A stretch of DNA of 64,000 nucleotides from Sphaerulina vaccinii (lineage: Eukaryota > Ascomycota > Dothideomycetes > Mycosphaerellales > Mycosphaerellaceae). The notes beneath the pieces are model-generated. The model was not told where the DNA came from. It did no database searches and worked only from the letters and a program-made list of their open reading frames with translations. The stretch is from positions 186,001-250,000 of the forward strand of contig JAKUDP010000009.1 of assembly GCA_022570795.1 (NCBI GenBank), given 5' to 3'. Positions 10,900 to 22,075 of this stretch are shown here, one piece after another (position 1 is the first letter of the stretch; each line of letters starts with the position of its first letter). Made by a program: the position numbers and the translations under genes.

Positions 10900-12324
10900 T
10901 CAGTAGTTGTTGTAAGACTGGTCGGCTGCGCCACGCTTGTTCGCGCTACGAAGCTGCCTGTGAGAGGAACATCGTTAGCACAAGTCTTCTGTCCCCTCGC
11001 GTAGCTAAATCACGAACGCAGAGGAGAAGGCGCCTTACAAGACGGAGATGCTGAGGCAGGTCATGTGTACGTAGGCACTCACATTCCGGTACCCTCTCTC
11101 TGTGGAACAGCGCCAGTGCGATCCTTCGAGAGCTGGCCGGTAGTACCGCGAGTGGCTGCTCCAGTCCTACGGCCAGGCTTCTCCTCGGTGTCCTCGGCGG
11201 CGTTCTGGTTGCCCTGAGCCTGAGCGATAGCCTGAGCATTCTTCTGGTACTTGTAGACGGTCCAGTCAAAGACATAGTCGTACTGGAAGCCCTCACGAAC
11301 GAAGAGGTCGCGGAAGATCTTGCGCAGGTAGGAGTAATCTGGCTTGTCGTCGAAGCGCAGGCTGCGGGTGTAGTTGAGGTAGATGGCGAACTCGTTCGGG
11401 AAGCCACGGCAGAGGACCTCGGTGGGAGTAGTCATCTTCTTCTCCATGATGCGGTCGTACTTCTGCTTCTTGGTCGCCGCCTTAAGACCCTGCCATGGAA
11501 GGGAACCACGGCAGAAGTAGAGCATAACATATCCGAGGGACTCCATATCGTCACGACGGGATTGTTCTGAACAAGTGTAAGTGGAGGTACAAGAAGTGAG
11601 GGGAGTAGATGATAACTTACCGACACCCAAGTGGGTGTTGATGGAGGCGTACCGAGCAGTACCAGTCAGGTTCTTGTTCTCTCTGTACGGAATGTGGAAG
11701 TGAGTCTTTGGGTCGCGGTACTTCTTGGCGAGACCGAAATCGATCACGTTGACCTGGTTGCCGCGCTTGCCAATCCCCATAAGAAAGTTGTCTGGCTTGA
11801 TATCGCGGTGAATGAAGCTCTTTGCGTGGATGTACTCGATGCGAGAGATGAGCTGATCGGCGAGGAGCAGGACAGTCTTCAACGAGAACTTGCGGTTGCA
11901 GAAGTTGAAGAGATCTTCGAGGGAAGGTCCGAGCAAATCGAGGACCATGGCATTGTAGTCGCATTCTGTGCCGAACCATCTCACAAAGGGAATGCCAACA
12001 CCGCCAGCCAGCGACTTGTAGACGCGAGCCTCATACTCCAGCTGTGGGTGCTTTGCCTTGACGGACTCGAGCTTGATTGCGATTTCCTCGCCGGAGATGA
12101 TGTTGGTGCCTGTGACTGTTAGCTCAAGTCCACCGCAGTTCAGCCCTCGTGTGTCATACCCAAGTAGATGTCACCGAAAGAACCGCTACCGATCTTGCGG
12201 CCGATTCTGTACTTGTTTCCCACGCGGAGATCCTGCCCTCTATGTCAGTAGGTGTCCATTCGAGATGTTGCGTGTGTGGGTGAGGCAGTGGTGGTGGTGA
12301 GGCTGAACGTACCATTGTCGTCAT
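10900..12324 (-). CDS. casein kinase 1 (CkiA/Hhp1-type, delta/epsilon class)
   Basis: Five exons on the minus strand: 12313-12324, 12160-12232, 11621-12109, 11083-11566 and 10900-10957. All are in phase, giving 371 aa. The first exon encodes only MTTM; the second continues DLRVGNKYRIGRKIGSGSFG, almost invariant in fungal CK1. Further landmarks are the lysine in EEIAIKLE, HRDIKPDNFLMGIGKRG, DFGLAKKYRDPKTHFHIPYR, the SIN-type substrate loop TARYASINTHLGVEQSRRDD, and YLRKIFRDLF near the end of the kinase domain. The Gln/Ala-rich tail lacks a terminal Cys-Cys, which argues against the lipid-anchored Yck type. CK1 of this class acts in DNA repair, growth and clock-protein phosphorylation. The last intron (10958-11082) decides the C-terminus, because reading through its donor meets a stop at once. 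Confidence 0.95.
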
Positions 12325-14970
12325 GGTGTTGTGTGACCTCGATTGAGGGTTTCGTGGTAACTCGGGTGGAAGATCGGCGGGTGCTGCTCAGTATTTCTAC
12401 CGAGTGCGTGTCGACGCGGAGGTCGGTGTGTTCGTGTGAATGTTGTTGTTGTGCTGAAGGCGGATGAGTTAGTGTATGTTGTGGCAGAGCTGTGCTGATG
12501 CAGGATCGTGCAAGCAGAAGTGGGCAGGTCGGGCGGTGAGGCTCTTGCCTTTCTGCTTTCTGCGGGGAGTCGATTGGCGAGGAGGCACGTCGATCGGGCA
12601 GCAGGAGAGAGCCCAGTTCTGAAGGTGAGAAGGTAGCAGAGCGAACAAAGGATTGCTCGTCTCGCTCGTGCTGCACAAACGCCCGTGAAGAGAGTCAAGC
12701 GAGGGATGGTGGCTGATCACGAGAGTGAAGGCTCGTCGGATAGCGACACCGTGTCCGCTGACCGCTGCTCTCTGCTGCTCTGGCCCCGTGCTGTGTCCTC
12801 GTCGACGCAAATATGAGGTGGTGGTGTACGTACCGAGACCGTGTCTCAAATTAGCGGACTCCTAGAACGAGAGAGGAGGAGGAGGGCGTGTTTGGCTCTT
12901 GTGCGGTGCTGATGCGAACCGCGGGAGTTGTCGGCCTTCGCTGAAAGGGCGTGGAGAGGGCTGAGAGAAGCAAACTGGATCGTGTTGATAGGTCGAAATT
13001 CGAGGTTTCCAGCGCCTTTTTCTCAGTCAGTACGTGTAGAGGCAGTCACAGCTCCGGAACAGCTGTCTGCAGGCAACGCAAACAAAGTGGCAGGTCTGGT
13101 GAAGAAGGACAACAAAGAGGACTCAACGAAGCCGATCGTGCCAAGACGGCAGCTACCCGCTCGCTCTTTCCTTCCCTATGACTCGTCAAATTGCCCATCA
13201 AATCTGGCAGACTGACACGATGAGCTTGTCCATTTCATTGTTGCTATTCTCCGGTCTATCAACGGCTACTACATTGCATTACGACTTCATCTCATCATGT
13301 TCGCTCCGACAATATCAGACGTCACAGCCACATCCTGCTGCCTTCCGAAAAAGGCCTCACCAGGCGGTTCCAGGCCACCTGTGTCACTTGTCTGCCCATG
13401 CAAGCCTTGGGCCTCAACGAGAGGGCAGCCATTAACAATGTGCCAGCACCTTCCCTGCACATTTCAGTGTTACAACAACGCCGCCGTATATGAGCTTATG
13501 TCCCCAGAAATGGTACGCGAGTAGCTCCGGACACCTATAGGAGACTCTCCTTGCGGAGCTGTGAAACAACGCGCTTGTCTGTTCTTTGGGCGTGCGTATG
13601 GAGAACGATTTAAGCGCTTGCCAACGAGGTAGATTCCAACACTCTGGTCCTGGCTCCTAGTCCTTTCAATCGCTTCTGCCAACACGAATCTGCGTTCCGG
13701 ACGCGCAGAAGGACGAAGCGTATTGTTCGTTATGTGGTCATTGCCATTCGCATGATCTCGAGGTCCGGGGCATGACATGTTTGATCAGCGTCTCGGGAAG
13801 GCGGATCATATCTGAGCTTGAAATCGGCAGTCTGGAAATAGGGCACCATGCAACCTCACCTCATCAGTTGAGCACGCGAGTCGTGCACTCTTCTAGCCGA
13901 TCAAGAATCATGCATATATCGGAGTGCATACCATGATGGCATTGCGATCGAGCAGAACTTCCACTGCTTTTGAGCCAACAGTATTGACTCCAATGCAGCC
14001 TCCACAACTTTCCAAGTGTCTTACGTTGGTGAAACAAGCAAGTCCAGACCCTCCGACACGAGTAAGATCGACATAAGCCACATATGATATCCGGCAGCAA
14101 CACCTGCAAGACTAAATGCTTCTTTCGACATTCTCGAGGCATTGGCACGTGTGCTGGTCTGTAGTTCACCGAACACTCGCACCTCGATCGTGAGAACGAT
14201 TGCTTGCAAGCATCACGAATCTACAAGTCTACAAGCTGGCACATCATATCGAACACTGTATACCTACCGAGTCGGCTCAAGGTAACGAGAACACTTCCTA
14301 ACCTCTATCCGGGCTGCTGGCACGCCGTTGTTGGCGCCGTTGTTGGCAGCACTGGCCGATACCGGGTTCATACGCAAAGTAATGCAGGGCGAGGGTTTGT
14401 GACAGCTGCATATGTGCAACCGACTTCCTATAACCGGACGAGGATGTTGAGCTTGCGCGGAGACCATGGCGAGGCAAGCAGGCAGCAGTGGCCAGGCTAA
14501 TCTCATCCATCGTTTAAACTGACACGATCCTATCTGTGATATGTTCGAGCGCAGGCGTTGTGGCCGGAGGAGAGTAACAACAAGAAATGGGGGTTCCAGT
14601 AGTTGCTGGTACAGTCGTACCATCCCAGCAGCTTACCAGTAAGTTGAGCATGGGCTGTTCTACCCTTGCACCCTTCGCTAAGGACGTTTCATGAGAGTGC
14701 GTAGCAGATGGAACCGGCTGATGCTACTACCATGAGGTTGGAGGCATACAGACTGTTGTCACGAACCACTGGCGCTTGTGTTGCGACAAGTGTATGGTGA
14801 ACTTGTCGACTAGCTGCAGCAGCAGCAGCCAGGCGTTGGCCGTCTGCTGGCCGGTTTCGGCCGAGCACGAGTGACAGCTATGCAACCTGAAGATAAGCCT
14901 ACTGACAGCTGGTATACACGCCGAATAGTACCACTTCTCATCACGACTTGGACTACAAACTGCTGTCAAC
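12325..14970. other. 2.6-kb intergenic region with CK1 promoter and leader
   Basis: The left 0.6 kb is the likely CK1 leader and promoter. Read on the minus strand it is CA-rich near the ATG, with a strong pyrimidine run around 12850-12900, both usual for fungal promoters. The remainder to 14970 has only short unrelated frames on both strands, and its right end must hold the promoter of the dioxygenase at 14971. No RNA gene was recognised. Confidence 0.5.
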
Positions 14971-16105
14971 ATGGTTGATGTACTCAACCACTTACGGTCG
15001 GCCACCAATGAAGCACGAGACTATCTGGAGGATCGCCTTGGCAGAGCAGAGTCGCAGGGAACCAGTGCCTTCACAATTCCAGTAATCGGCATCGCGTCAT
15101 CGTACTCAATCTCACTCGCGGACCGAGAAGCAGTAGCCAAGCAGATCCGAGAAGCATGCGTATCAAGCGGATTCTTCTATGTCAAGTCACACAACATCAG
15201 CTCTCAAGTCTCGGCAGACATTCTTGCTTACTCTAAACGTTTCTTCCGTGGCCTGCAGCCAGATCAGAAGAAAGAACTGCACCTTGACAAGTCCAAGTAT
15301 GGCTATGGCTGGGAGCCAGCAGACGCCACCAGTATATACGGCGATGCGGAGCAGAAGGAAGGCTTCAATTGGGGTTATGAGAACGACCTAGACCTTCAGG
15401 CTGGCCCTGAACATGAACATGTCCACCTCGACGGATCTACAGGCGACAACGTCAACCAGTGGCCTACGGAAGAAGCTCTGCCAGGCTTTCGTGATGCAGT
15501 CAAAGCATACTCTCAACAAGCTCTACAGCTCGCACGACATATCTGCAGGCTGCTAGCACTGTCCTTAGAGCTTCCGGAAGACTACTTTGATCCAATGGTG
15601 ACTGACCCAAGTGCAAATGGACGGCTCATGTACTATCCTGCAAGTGCGAGAAGGGACAGTGGTGCACCGGCATCCGAAGCAGCGATTGGATTGGGTGCAC
15701 ATTCTGATTACCAATGTTTTACAATTCTCCTCTGCTCGTCGACTCCTGGACTGGAGGTTCTGTCTCCAGCGGGTGCCTGGATCAAGGCTCCGGCCATCGA
15801 AGACGCCTTGATCGTCAACATAGGCGACATGATGATGCGCTGGACGAACGGATTGTACAAAAGTACTGTGCATCGGGTCATCAATACCTCATCTGAAGAA
15901 CGTTACAGTGTGCCACTGTTCTTCGGAGTGAATAATGATCAGCTCGTTGAGGTCAGTATCCGCCACTTCCCATTCTTTTATCACGCCTATTAACATGTAC
16001 CAGACACTACCGGGCTGCATAGGTCCAGGCAATCCTTCGAGATACACTCCTATCAAAGCTGGTGAATACGTCTTGCAACGCCTGGCAGCCACAAGACCTT
16101 CATAG
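14971..16105 (+). CDS. 2-oxoglutarate/Fe(II) oxygenase, isopenicillin-N-synthase-like (1)
   Basis: Two exons, 14971-15951 and 16004-16105, with a 52-nt intron, giving 360 aa. The N-terminal DIOX_N-type region contains VIGIASSYSISLADREAVAK and ACVSSGFFYVKSHNI. The catalytic double-stranded beta-helix carries the iron ligands in LGAHSDYQCFTIL (His-X-Asp) and STVHRVIN (His); the 2-oxoglutarate-binding Arg-X-Ser is ERYSVP. The second exon supplies the usual tail SRYTPIKAGEYVLQRL. All ligands are present, so it should be an active hydroxylase or desaturase using 2-oxoglutarate and oxygen; the substrate cannot be read from sequence. Its stop lies 6 bp from the stop of a second, divergent family member on the other strand. 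The nearby transporter suggests a shared small-molecule pathway, which is inference. Confidence 0.92.
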
Positions 16106-16111
16106 TAGATC

Positions 16112-17363
16112 TTAATTCGCATCTGCATACAAGAACTCATACTTCCACTGAGACTCCGGTACATCTCTCCACTTGATACTCGTAGGATGTTTCTTCCTCG
16201 CAGGCAGTACTCTTCTGATGTACAAATCTCCCACATTCGTCGGTGCAGGCGTCTCCTCGCCCTCCTCGACACGGCTTGGCAGTACTTCGATGACTGCATC
16301 AGGATTCTGACTCAGAAAGAATGGGATCGAGTATCTTCTTTGGCCAGTTTTGTTGCGTACGCGATGGACTGTAGCGGGGAAGAGGCCATTCGTTTGACGT
16401 TCGAGATACTAGTCATCAAAAGTCAGCAACATGACTTCACTCTACCAATGAAGACGATATACACCTGACCAACATTGACGACGAAGGTGTTCTCCTTATA
16501 CGGCGCCTCGATCCACCTCCCATCCTGATTGAGCACTTCCAGCCCTCCGACTTCATCCTGCAAGACCAAAGTGATCCAACTGAAATCGGCATGTGCGCCT
16601 AGTCCATTCTCGTTCTCACCTGTGGGAGTCGGAGGATAGTGCAACGCTCTCATTCCCCAGATTGGGAACGTGAAATCTTGATCGAATGCATCTTCCTCGA
16701 GATCAAAAGCTAGAGCGAAGAGGCTGACGAGTTTCATGGCCAGTGGATATACAGAGGCGTAGTACCTGTACATGCCTTCGCGAAACCAAGGTGCGGTGGA
16801 AGGCCATATGTTTTGCGGCTTTACGATGTAGGGCGGTGGCTTCGTGTTTCCAGTTTTCATTGTGTACTCCTGCTCAGGTTCGATTACACAGTCACCCATA
16901 GTGAAGGCTTCTTTGATGTCTGTTCTATGTAAGCTTGCTGATTCATAAGTAGTGGTGGGAGGAATGCACCTCCTTTCGTCCTTGGATCAAGCTGCGTCTC
17001 CAGCATCGGCTCGTAGCCTCGCATCGCAGCGTTCTTGTGAGCATGAGCATCCATCTTGGCATCAATCTCGAGATCGAAGAACCTTCGCATAGTCGCGAAG
17101 ATATCTTCTTGACTTTCCGTCGAGATGCCATGATTGCTTGCATAGAAGAAGCCACTTGTAGTGCATGCTGCATAGATCTCGCGCGCAAGAGACTTCCGGT
17201 CGTTGATGTCGGAAGAGTCGATGTTGGCGAAGTCTATTGTCGGGATTGATGTGAAGCTTCCCGAGGAGTTGCCACCAGATTTGACCTTGCGATAGCTTGA
17301 GCCTGAGCCGGCATGGAAGTAGACGACATCTTCTTGCTGAGCCTCAGTCTTAGTCGAAGTCAT
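16112..17363 (-). CDS. 2-oxoglutarate/Fe(II) oxygenase, isopenicillin-N-synthase-like (2)
   Basis: Three minus-strand exons, 16970-17363, 16465-16919 and 16112-16408 (introns 50 and 56 nt), giving 381 aa. The first donor is gtgcat, a weak site, but splicing there restores the family sequence DPRTKGDIKEAFTMGD. The N-terminal half has SIPTIDFANIDSSD and AACTTSGFFYASNHGIS. The iron site is GLGAHADFSWITLV plus TVHRVRN, and the 2-oxoglutarate Arg-X-Ser is RRYSIPFF. All catalytic residues are present. It differs enough from the neighbouring oxygenase to be an old paralog or a separate enzyme, not a fresh tandem copy. It shares a roughly 310-bp divergent promoter with the MFS transporter at 17675. 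Substrate unknown. Confidence 0.92.
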
Positions 17364-17674
17364 GGTGCTGATCTTATGGCGACATATACCGCAGTGATGC
17401 TGATTATGCTTGTAGTGATGCTGATTATGCTTGCAGTAATGCTCCAGCCAGTACTGATGTTGACGGTATGACCGAGGTGTACCACGGGCAACTATTGCCC
17501 TATCGGAGAACGATCATCTGTTGTGGTATCGTGCAGATGATAAGTAGATCTAGGCGAAGAGGAGCCGAAACCTGTAGCACAGCATGAGCTCAGAGCCTCA
17601 GAAGTAACAGAGTTCGTACTTCCACCCTAGCATCTAGTTTGCATCGCAGACACTCGGTCTCCCACTTTTCGTGT
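17364..17674. promoter_or_regulatory. divergent promoter between oxygenase (2) and MFS transporter
   Basis: 311 bp between head-to-head start codons. It contains a 21-bp direct repeat close to the oxygenase start (17393-17434, plus part of a third copy to 17443). Two genes on one short promoter suggests co-regulation. No known binding site was identified. Confidence 0.6.
17393..17443. repeat. 21-bp tandem repeat in divergent promoter
   Basis: Two copies of agtgatgctgattatgcttg plus one base (17393-17413 and 17414-17434, differing only in the last base), then a partial third copy agtaatgct. It sits 30-80 bp upstream of the minus-strand oxygenase start, so it lies in its leader or core promoter. 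Confidence 0.85.
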
Positions 17675-19220
17675 ATGACCATGGAGCTCATTCGCAAGGC
17701 TTTCAGCTCAACCTATGGCAAAGACAAGCCAAAGTTCTTCTGGTGGTATCCTGAAGGCACTTCGATCAAAGAGAAGAAGCTGCTGACCAAGATTGACTTC
17801 TTCATCGTGTCGTACTGCTGTCTGGGATACTTCGCGAAATGGCTGGATCGTGTGTCCCTTCTCATTCTTCATATTACGGGCTGTACTAATCAGAATCGCA
17901 GAAGCGAACCTCTCGAATGCCTACGTCAGTGGCATGAAAGAGGACCTGGACATGTATGGCAACGAATTCAACCTGGCCACCACTCTCTTCAATATAGGCG
18001 CGATCCTTGGCGGCATTCCGAGCAATCTCCTAATCACATACGTCCCGCCGAGATACATCTTACCAGGCTGTGAACTACTATGGGGAATCATCACCATCTT
18101 CACCTACAAGGTCAAGACGGCACAGCAGCTGTACCCTCTACGCTTCTTTCTTGGCTTGCTCGAGGGCACGTCTTTTGTCGGAATACAGTATGTTCTTGGA
18201 TCGTGGTATAAGAGGAATGAGCTAGGCAAGCGGACTGCGATCTTTGCTTGTTCGGCGTATGTCGGGACTGCGTTTGGCGGCTACATCTTCAGCGGTGTGT
18301 ATGCAAGCATGAATGGCAGCGGCGGGCTGGCGGCTTGGCGATGGGCTTTTGTGGTCGACGGAATTTTAACTGTGGTCATCGCGCTCTATGGTCTGGCATT
18401 CTTTCCTGATACGCCCGAGAAGACCACAGCTTTCTATCTCTCTTCTGCAGAACGAGAAAGGTGCGTGGAGCGTCTGGTCGAGGAGGATAGGCAGCCCACA
18501 GGAGGCTGGTCGTGGGATGTATGCGGACGCATCTTCGGAAGCTGGCAAGTCTACCTGTTGACGGTCCTGTGGTGCGTCTGGCAGACCACAGTTGGCAAGG
18601 TGGGCAATACCGTCTTTCAGCTTTACCTGAAGAACGACAAGGCTCGCGATTGGTCAGTCTATCAGATCAACAACATACCGACTTCCATCAATGGCTTCAA
18701 TATAGTCATGGTCATGCTGGTCAACATCTATGCCGATGCCACGGGACGAAGAATGGTTGCTGCTGTCTTCAGCTTGAGTGTCTTGCTCTTCGGAACGATC
18801 TGCCTAGTGGCTTGGGACATTCCACTAGGACTCCGAATCGTGGCATACCTCTTCGCAGCCTGTGATGGTCCGCTGTCGCCATTGTATATGGCATGGGCAA
18901 ATATCCTCTGTGGCAGTGATAAGCAGGTTCGGGCCATGACTATTGCCATGATGAATGCTTTCGGCAATGCCACTACCACCATCATCCAGCAGTTCGCGTA
19001 CCCAGTAACATCTGCACCAGAGTATCGTGTCGGGTTCAGAACCAGTCTCGGCTTGATTTGTGGCATGTTCGTATGGGTGTTTGTAGTAAGATACTTTGAG
19101 TTGAGAGCAGAAAAGCAGCGGCAAAGTCCTCCGGAGATCTTAGAGGGCAAAGAAGCGCCTATGGAAGAGTACCCAGACGCCAAAGCAGTCCGGTCGGCAG
19201 TACATAAGGTCGACGAGTAG
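17675..19220 (+). CDS. MFS transporter, Dal5/Liz1-type anion:cation symporter
   Basis: Two exons, 17675-17849 and 17902-19220 (52-nt intron with ctaat branch site), giving 497 aa. Splicing creates the family signature WLDQANLSNAYVSGMKEDL after the first membrane helix. Other marks are YPEGTSIKEKKLLTKIDFF at the N-terminus, LRFFLGLLEGTSFVGIQYVL, WRWAFVVDG, FFPDTPEKT, and twelve predicted helices in the usual 6+6 layout. Relatives carry allantoate, pantothenate, nicotinate, biotin or other organic acids into the cell by proton symport; the substrate cannot be decided here. It is transcribed divergently from a 2-oxoglutarate oxygenase, so it may import that enzyme's substrate. The start at 17675 precedes a second ATG two codons on. 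Confidence 0.93.
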
Positions 19221-19942
19221 CGCAGACAATTCTTCCTTCGCATGATAGCATGCCACGTTCCCATTGTGAAGATCATGACTTAGCTAGACATAGCCGTACA
19301 GTTGAAGCTATCCAGTACCTAAGCTCACCAATGGCTTTGACAGCGAGCATCTCCTGACTGGATGATAGTGTATCCACGGACATTCTTCTCTTCTACTACG
19401 ACATCTGACTCCACGGGATCATCAAACAGCGCACCAGCTGATGAGGAGTTGTGTGGTCTTGAAGTTTGCCTGTTTGACGCGAGGGGTGGAGCCGGAGTTG
19501 TGAGGCAAATTCGAAGTCGGAGAATCGTGATGTCGAACGGCACTCGATGATATGTTGCGACACAAGGACATGCTTCAGGTTGTCGTGGTATTTGGAAGAC
19601 GCAGTTGCCAAGACCGATACGGCCGAATAAACTCCCTGCCACACGGCCCACACCTCCCTCACTTCTCTCTTCAATCGCATTGATCTTTAGATGTGCCTGG
19701 CAAGCTTGCAGGAATATGTGCCATGCATCGTGCGTTACCAACGTTCATCATGAAAGCTGTCCCATAGCAACAAGAACAAGTCATGGCTACTATCTCTGTC
19801 CGTCAGGTACCACCAGGACTATTGTATCTCTAGACAGAGGACCTCATCATCGAATCATCCACCCAAAAGACCATTTCCCTAGCTTGTCTGCTCTATCAGC
19901 GCCGAGAAGAGCGTGCCTAACGAGACAGATAACTATAACTCA
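19221..19942. other. intergenic, no gene recognised
   Basis: About 720 bp between the ends of two convergent genes (MFS transporter and secreted protein A). Only 3' UTRs are expected. Short frames on both strands show no domain. Confidence 0.5.
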
Positions 19943-20368
19943 TCAACATTTCACCCCAACCTTCCTCCACTTCCCATCCTTATTCTGTCCAATCCTACTC
20001 ACATCACATCACAATCAGCATCAACATCACTTCCCCACTCCCCACTTATCCTGAGCAACTTACGTCTGACAACCCTTCGAACCGCCATTGAACGCCGCCC
20101 ACTTTCGCGCAAGATTCGTTGCACACTGTCCATTGGTGTCCGTATAAACAAACACCTGACAGCCACCAATATCACGCGAGATATGAATAGATTTGGCGTC
20201 GAATTGTGCAGCCATACCACCAGGAGTGGCACAGTTCTGACTACCTGATCCACTTATTCCATGTTTGGTTCCAGTGCAGTCGGAGTGGTCGCTTAGGACT
20301 AGATACCATGCTGAGACTGATGAGACAAGAGGGAGTGTAAGGAGCAAGAAGCTCGTGAAGTGGTGCAT
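19943..20368 (-). CDS. small secreted protein A (tandem paralog)
   Basis: Two minus-strand exons, 20064-20368 and 19943-19994 (69-nt intron, gtaagt...tag), 118 aa. The start gives MHHFTSFLLLTLPLVSSVSA, a clear signal peptide. The mature part of about 100 residues begins WYLVLSDHSDCTG and has six cysteines. Shared blocks with paralog B (20951-21351) are LSDHSDC, SGSG, FDAK, VFVYTD, NGxCA, GCQ and a terminal NKxGKWxKxGVxC. The second exon of 16 codons follows in the same place and phase in both genes. The small size, signal peptide and cysteines are those of a secreted effector-like or antimicrobial-like protein. I know no named family for it; function is unknown. Confidence 0.78.
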
Positions 20369-20950
20369 GTTGTGTGTTGGTGGAGAATGTCTGGTAGAGT
20401 GATGAGTCTGGTGGGAAGAAGCTTGATCAGAAGAAGAGAGATGAAGGCTCGTCCTAGACATACATATATGCAAACCGTTCATTGTTCCAACGTACGTAGA
20501 GTAAGGATGCTGCTTTGGGGAAATCTATTATGCGATTCCGAGGTTCTTTTGCTCAGCCCTAAACGCGGCAGCTACCACTTTCTCTGTCAGTACTTACGGG
20601 AGCCATGGTGGGTGCTATCCATTCTTATCCGGACAAGGGTAGAGGTGAGGATGTGGAGAGGTTCTTGGTTGATTAGTAGTGAATGCTTACTTCATCTCGA
20701 GAGTATGCCGGCACGATTGGAATCGAAGCTCGACATCTCCATATTAGTGGCAACACGAAGGCCCAAGATCCTACAAGTTTGTGAGCACATAGGTAGGAAG
20801 AGCGTTCTGTCGACTACGTGGCCTGCAAGAGAAGTGTGGCGTGTTGCCCGCCGGAACCGAGGAGTGCGGTTGTGATTGATGATCTTCGCAGATAGAATTG
20901 CCGGCATCTCATGTACAGATCGCTCTCGATCAATCCTCGCTCTCACAACA
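20369..20950. other. promoter of secreted protein A and 3' end of paralog B
   Basis: About 580 bp between the two tandem paralogs. A plus-strand 171-codon frame overlaps here but is not protein-like. Nothing else was recognised. Confidence 0.45.
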
Positions 20951-21351
20951 TCAACAAACAACCCCGATCTTCTGCCACTTCCCGCTCTTGTTCGGACCAA
21001 TTCTCCAAAAGTCAGCATCAATGACCATCAAATCTTCTTGTCTATGACTTACGACTGACACCCCGTAACACCCGTTTTATACCCAGTCCAAAGATTCCCT
21101 GATCTCGCGCACGCACCATTCAGATCCGTATACACAAACACCGAGCGACTAACATCATTCCGGCTCGAGAGTGTGATTTCGACGGCTTTGGCGTCGAAGC
21201 TACCACCACTTCTAGATGGTGTCACACAGTTTGCTGTACCGCTTCCGCTGGCGGAATGACGACTACCGCTGCAGTCGGAGTGGTCGCTTAGGGTTACTGT
21301 CCAAGCTGAGGCTAGAGGAAGGAGGGCGAGCAGAAGGGTTGAGTAGTGCAT
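20951..21351 (-). CDS. small secreted protein B (tandem paralog)
   Basis: Two minus-strand exons, 21053-21351 and 20951-21002 (50-nt intron), 116 aa. The start gives MHYSTLLLALLPLASA, a signal peptide. The mature protein begins WTVTLSDHSDCSG and ends NKSGKWQKIGVVC. It is a diverged tandem copy of the gene at 19943-20368: same length, intron position and phase, and four of the mature-region cysteines plus the terminal one are aligned. It lacks the extra cysteine that A has in GGCQVFVY, leaving five. Odd cysteine number may mean a free thiol or a dimer. Function unknown. Confidence 0.78.
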
Positions 21352-22075
21352 CTTCGATGAGTGGTAGGTCCTGGTGAAGCGATGATGAGTTTCGAAACAG
21401 GTTAAGAGGAGGTCCACCAAATTTGGGTGGTCTGTAGCTCATCATATATGTCGGCGATGTAGAGTGCCGAAGCGTTCTTGTGCGAAGTATGCCGTGCGGA
21501 TCGTGTAGGGTGCCGAAGCATGGGCTTCGCGAACGACTGCTTTCTTTCGTCCGCTATACGGTTTAGTATTCGGCATGCAACACCGTCTCGCCACTCGGAA
21601 AGACTCCGGCCAACCAACCAACTCTCGCCATGACCCGGAGTAAAAGCAGACTGTTTTGGGGTTTTTTTGCGCCAATCCGGCCCTGGATTACAGCAGCTTC
21701 GTCCTATTCGTCTGCGCCTGATGGGATCTGCCTCTGATGAATGTTATTATGCTTGTAGTAGCAGTTGTGTTTGGAGCTCAAATGTTAGCATCTTTTGCAG
21801 GCTCGCTGTCATATCCCTCGCCGCAGCTTGAGCGACTATAAGCTCGCAGAGCAGGCGCACAGCATCGCGTTGCCGAGAGAGATATGTTGGGCTTTCTCGA
21901 TCCTGCCGCGATGCACGAGATTCAGGTGTTGTATGTGGTTCAATGTACAATCGGCTTTTCCATCTATAGGCTTCAGCTTCATCTCTTTCACATAGCCCTG
22001 TAAGCCATGCTCAATCTCCATCTCCCATCCTTTACCTCATGTCGTCGCCACAGCCTCCTCATCATGCTGCTTCTT
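21352..22075. other. intergenic, no gene recognised
   Basis: About 720 bp between secreted protein B and the ATP18 stop. It should hold the promoter of B. No domain-bearing frame was found. Confidence 0.5.

Noticed and set aside
11631..12122. 163-codon plus-strand frame
   Set aside because: Antisense shadow of casein kinase 1 exon 3.
14971..17363. The two oxygenases as a recent inverted duplication
   Set aside because: They differ in length, intron number and most of their sequence; only the catalytic family motifs are shared.
18728..19276. 182-codon minus-strand frame
   Set aside because: Antisense to the MFS transporter; no initiation or domain evidence.
20360..20875. 171-codon plus-strand frame between the secreted paralogs
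   Set aside because: Overlaps the promoter and start of secreted protein A on the other strand; sequence is Arg/Trp-rich and without protein-like features.
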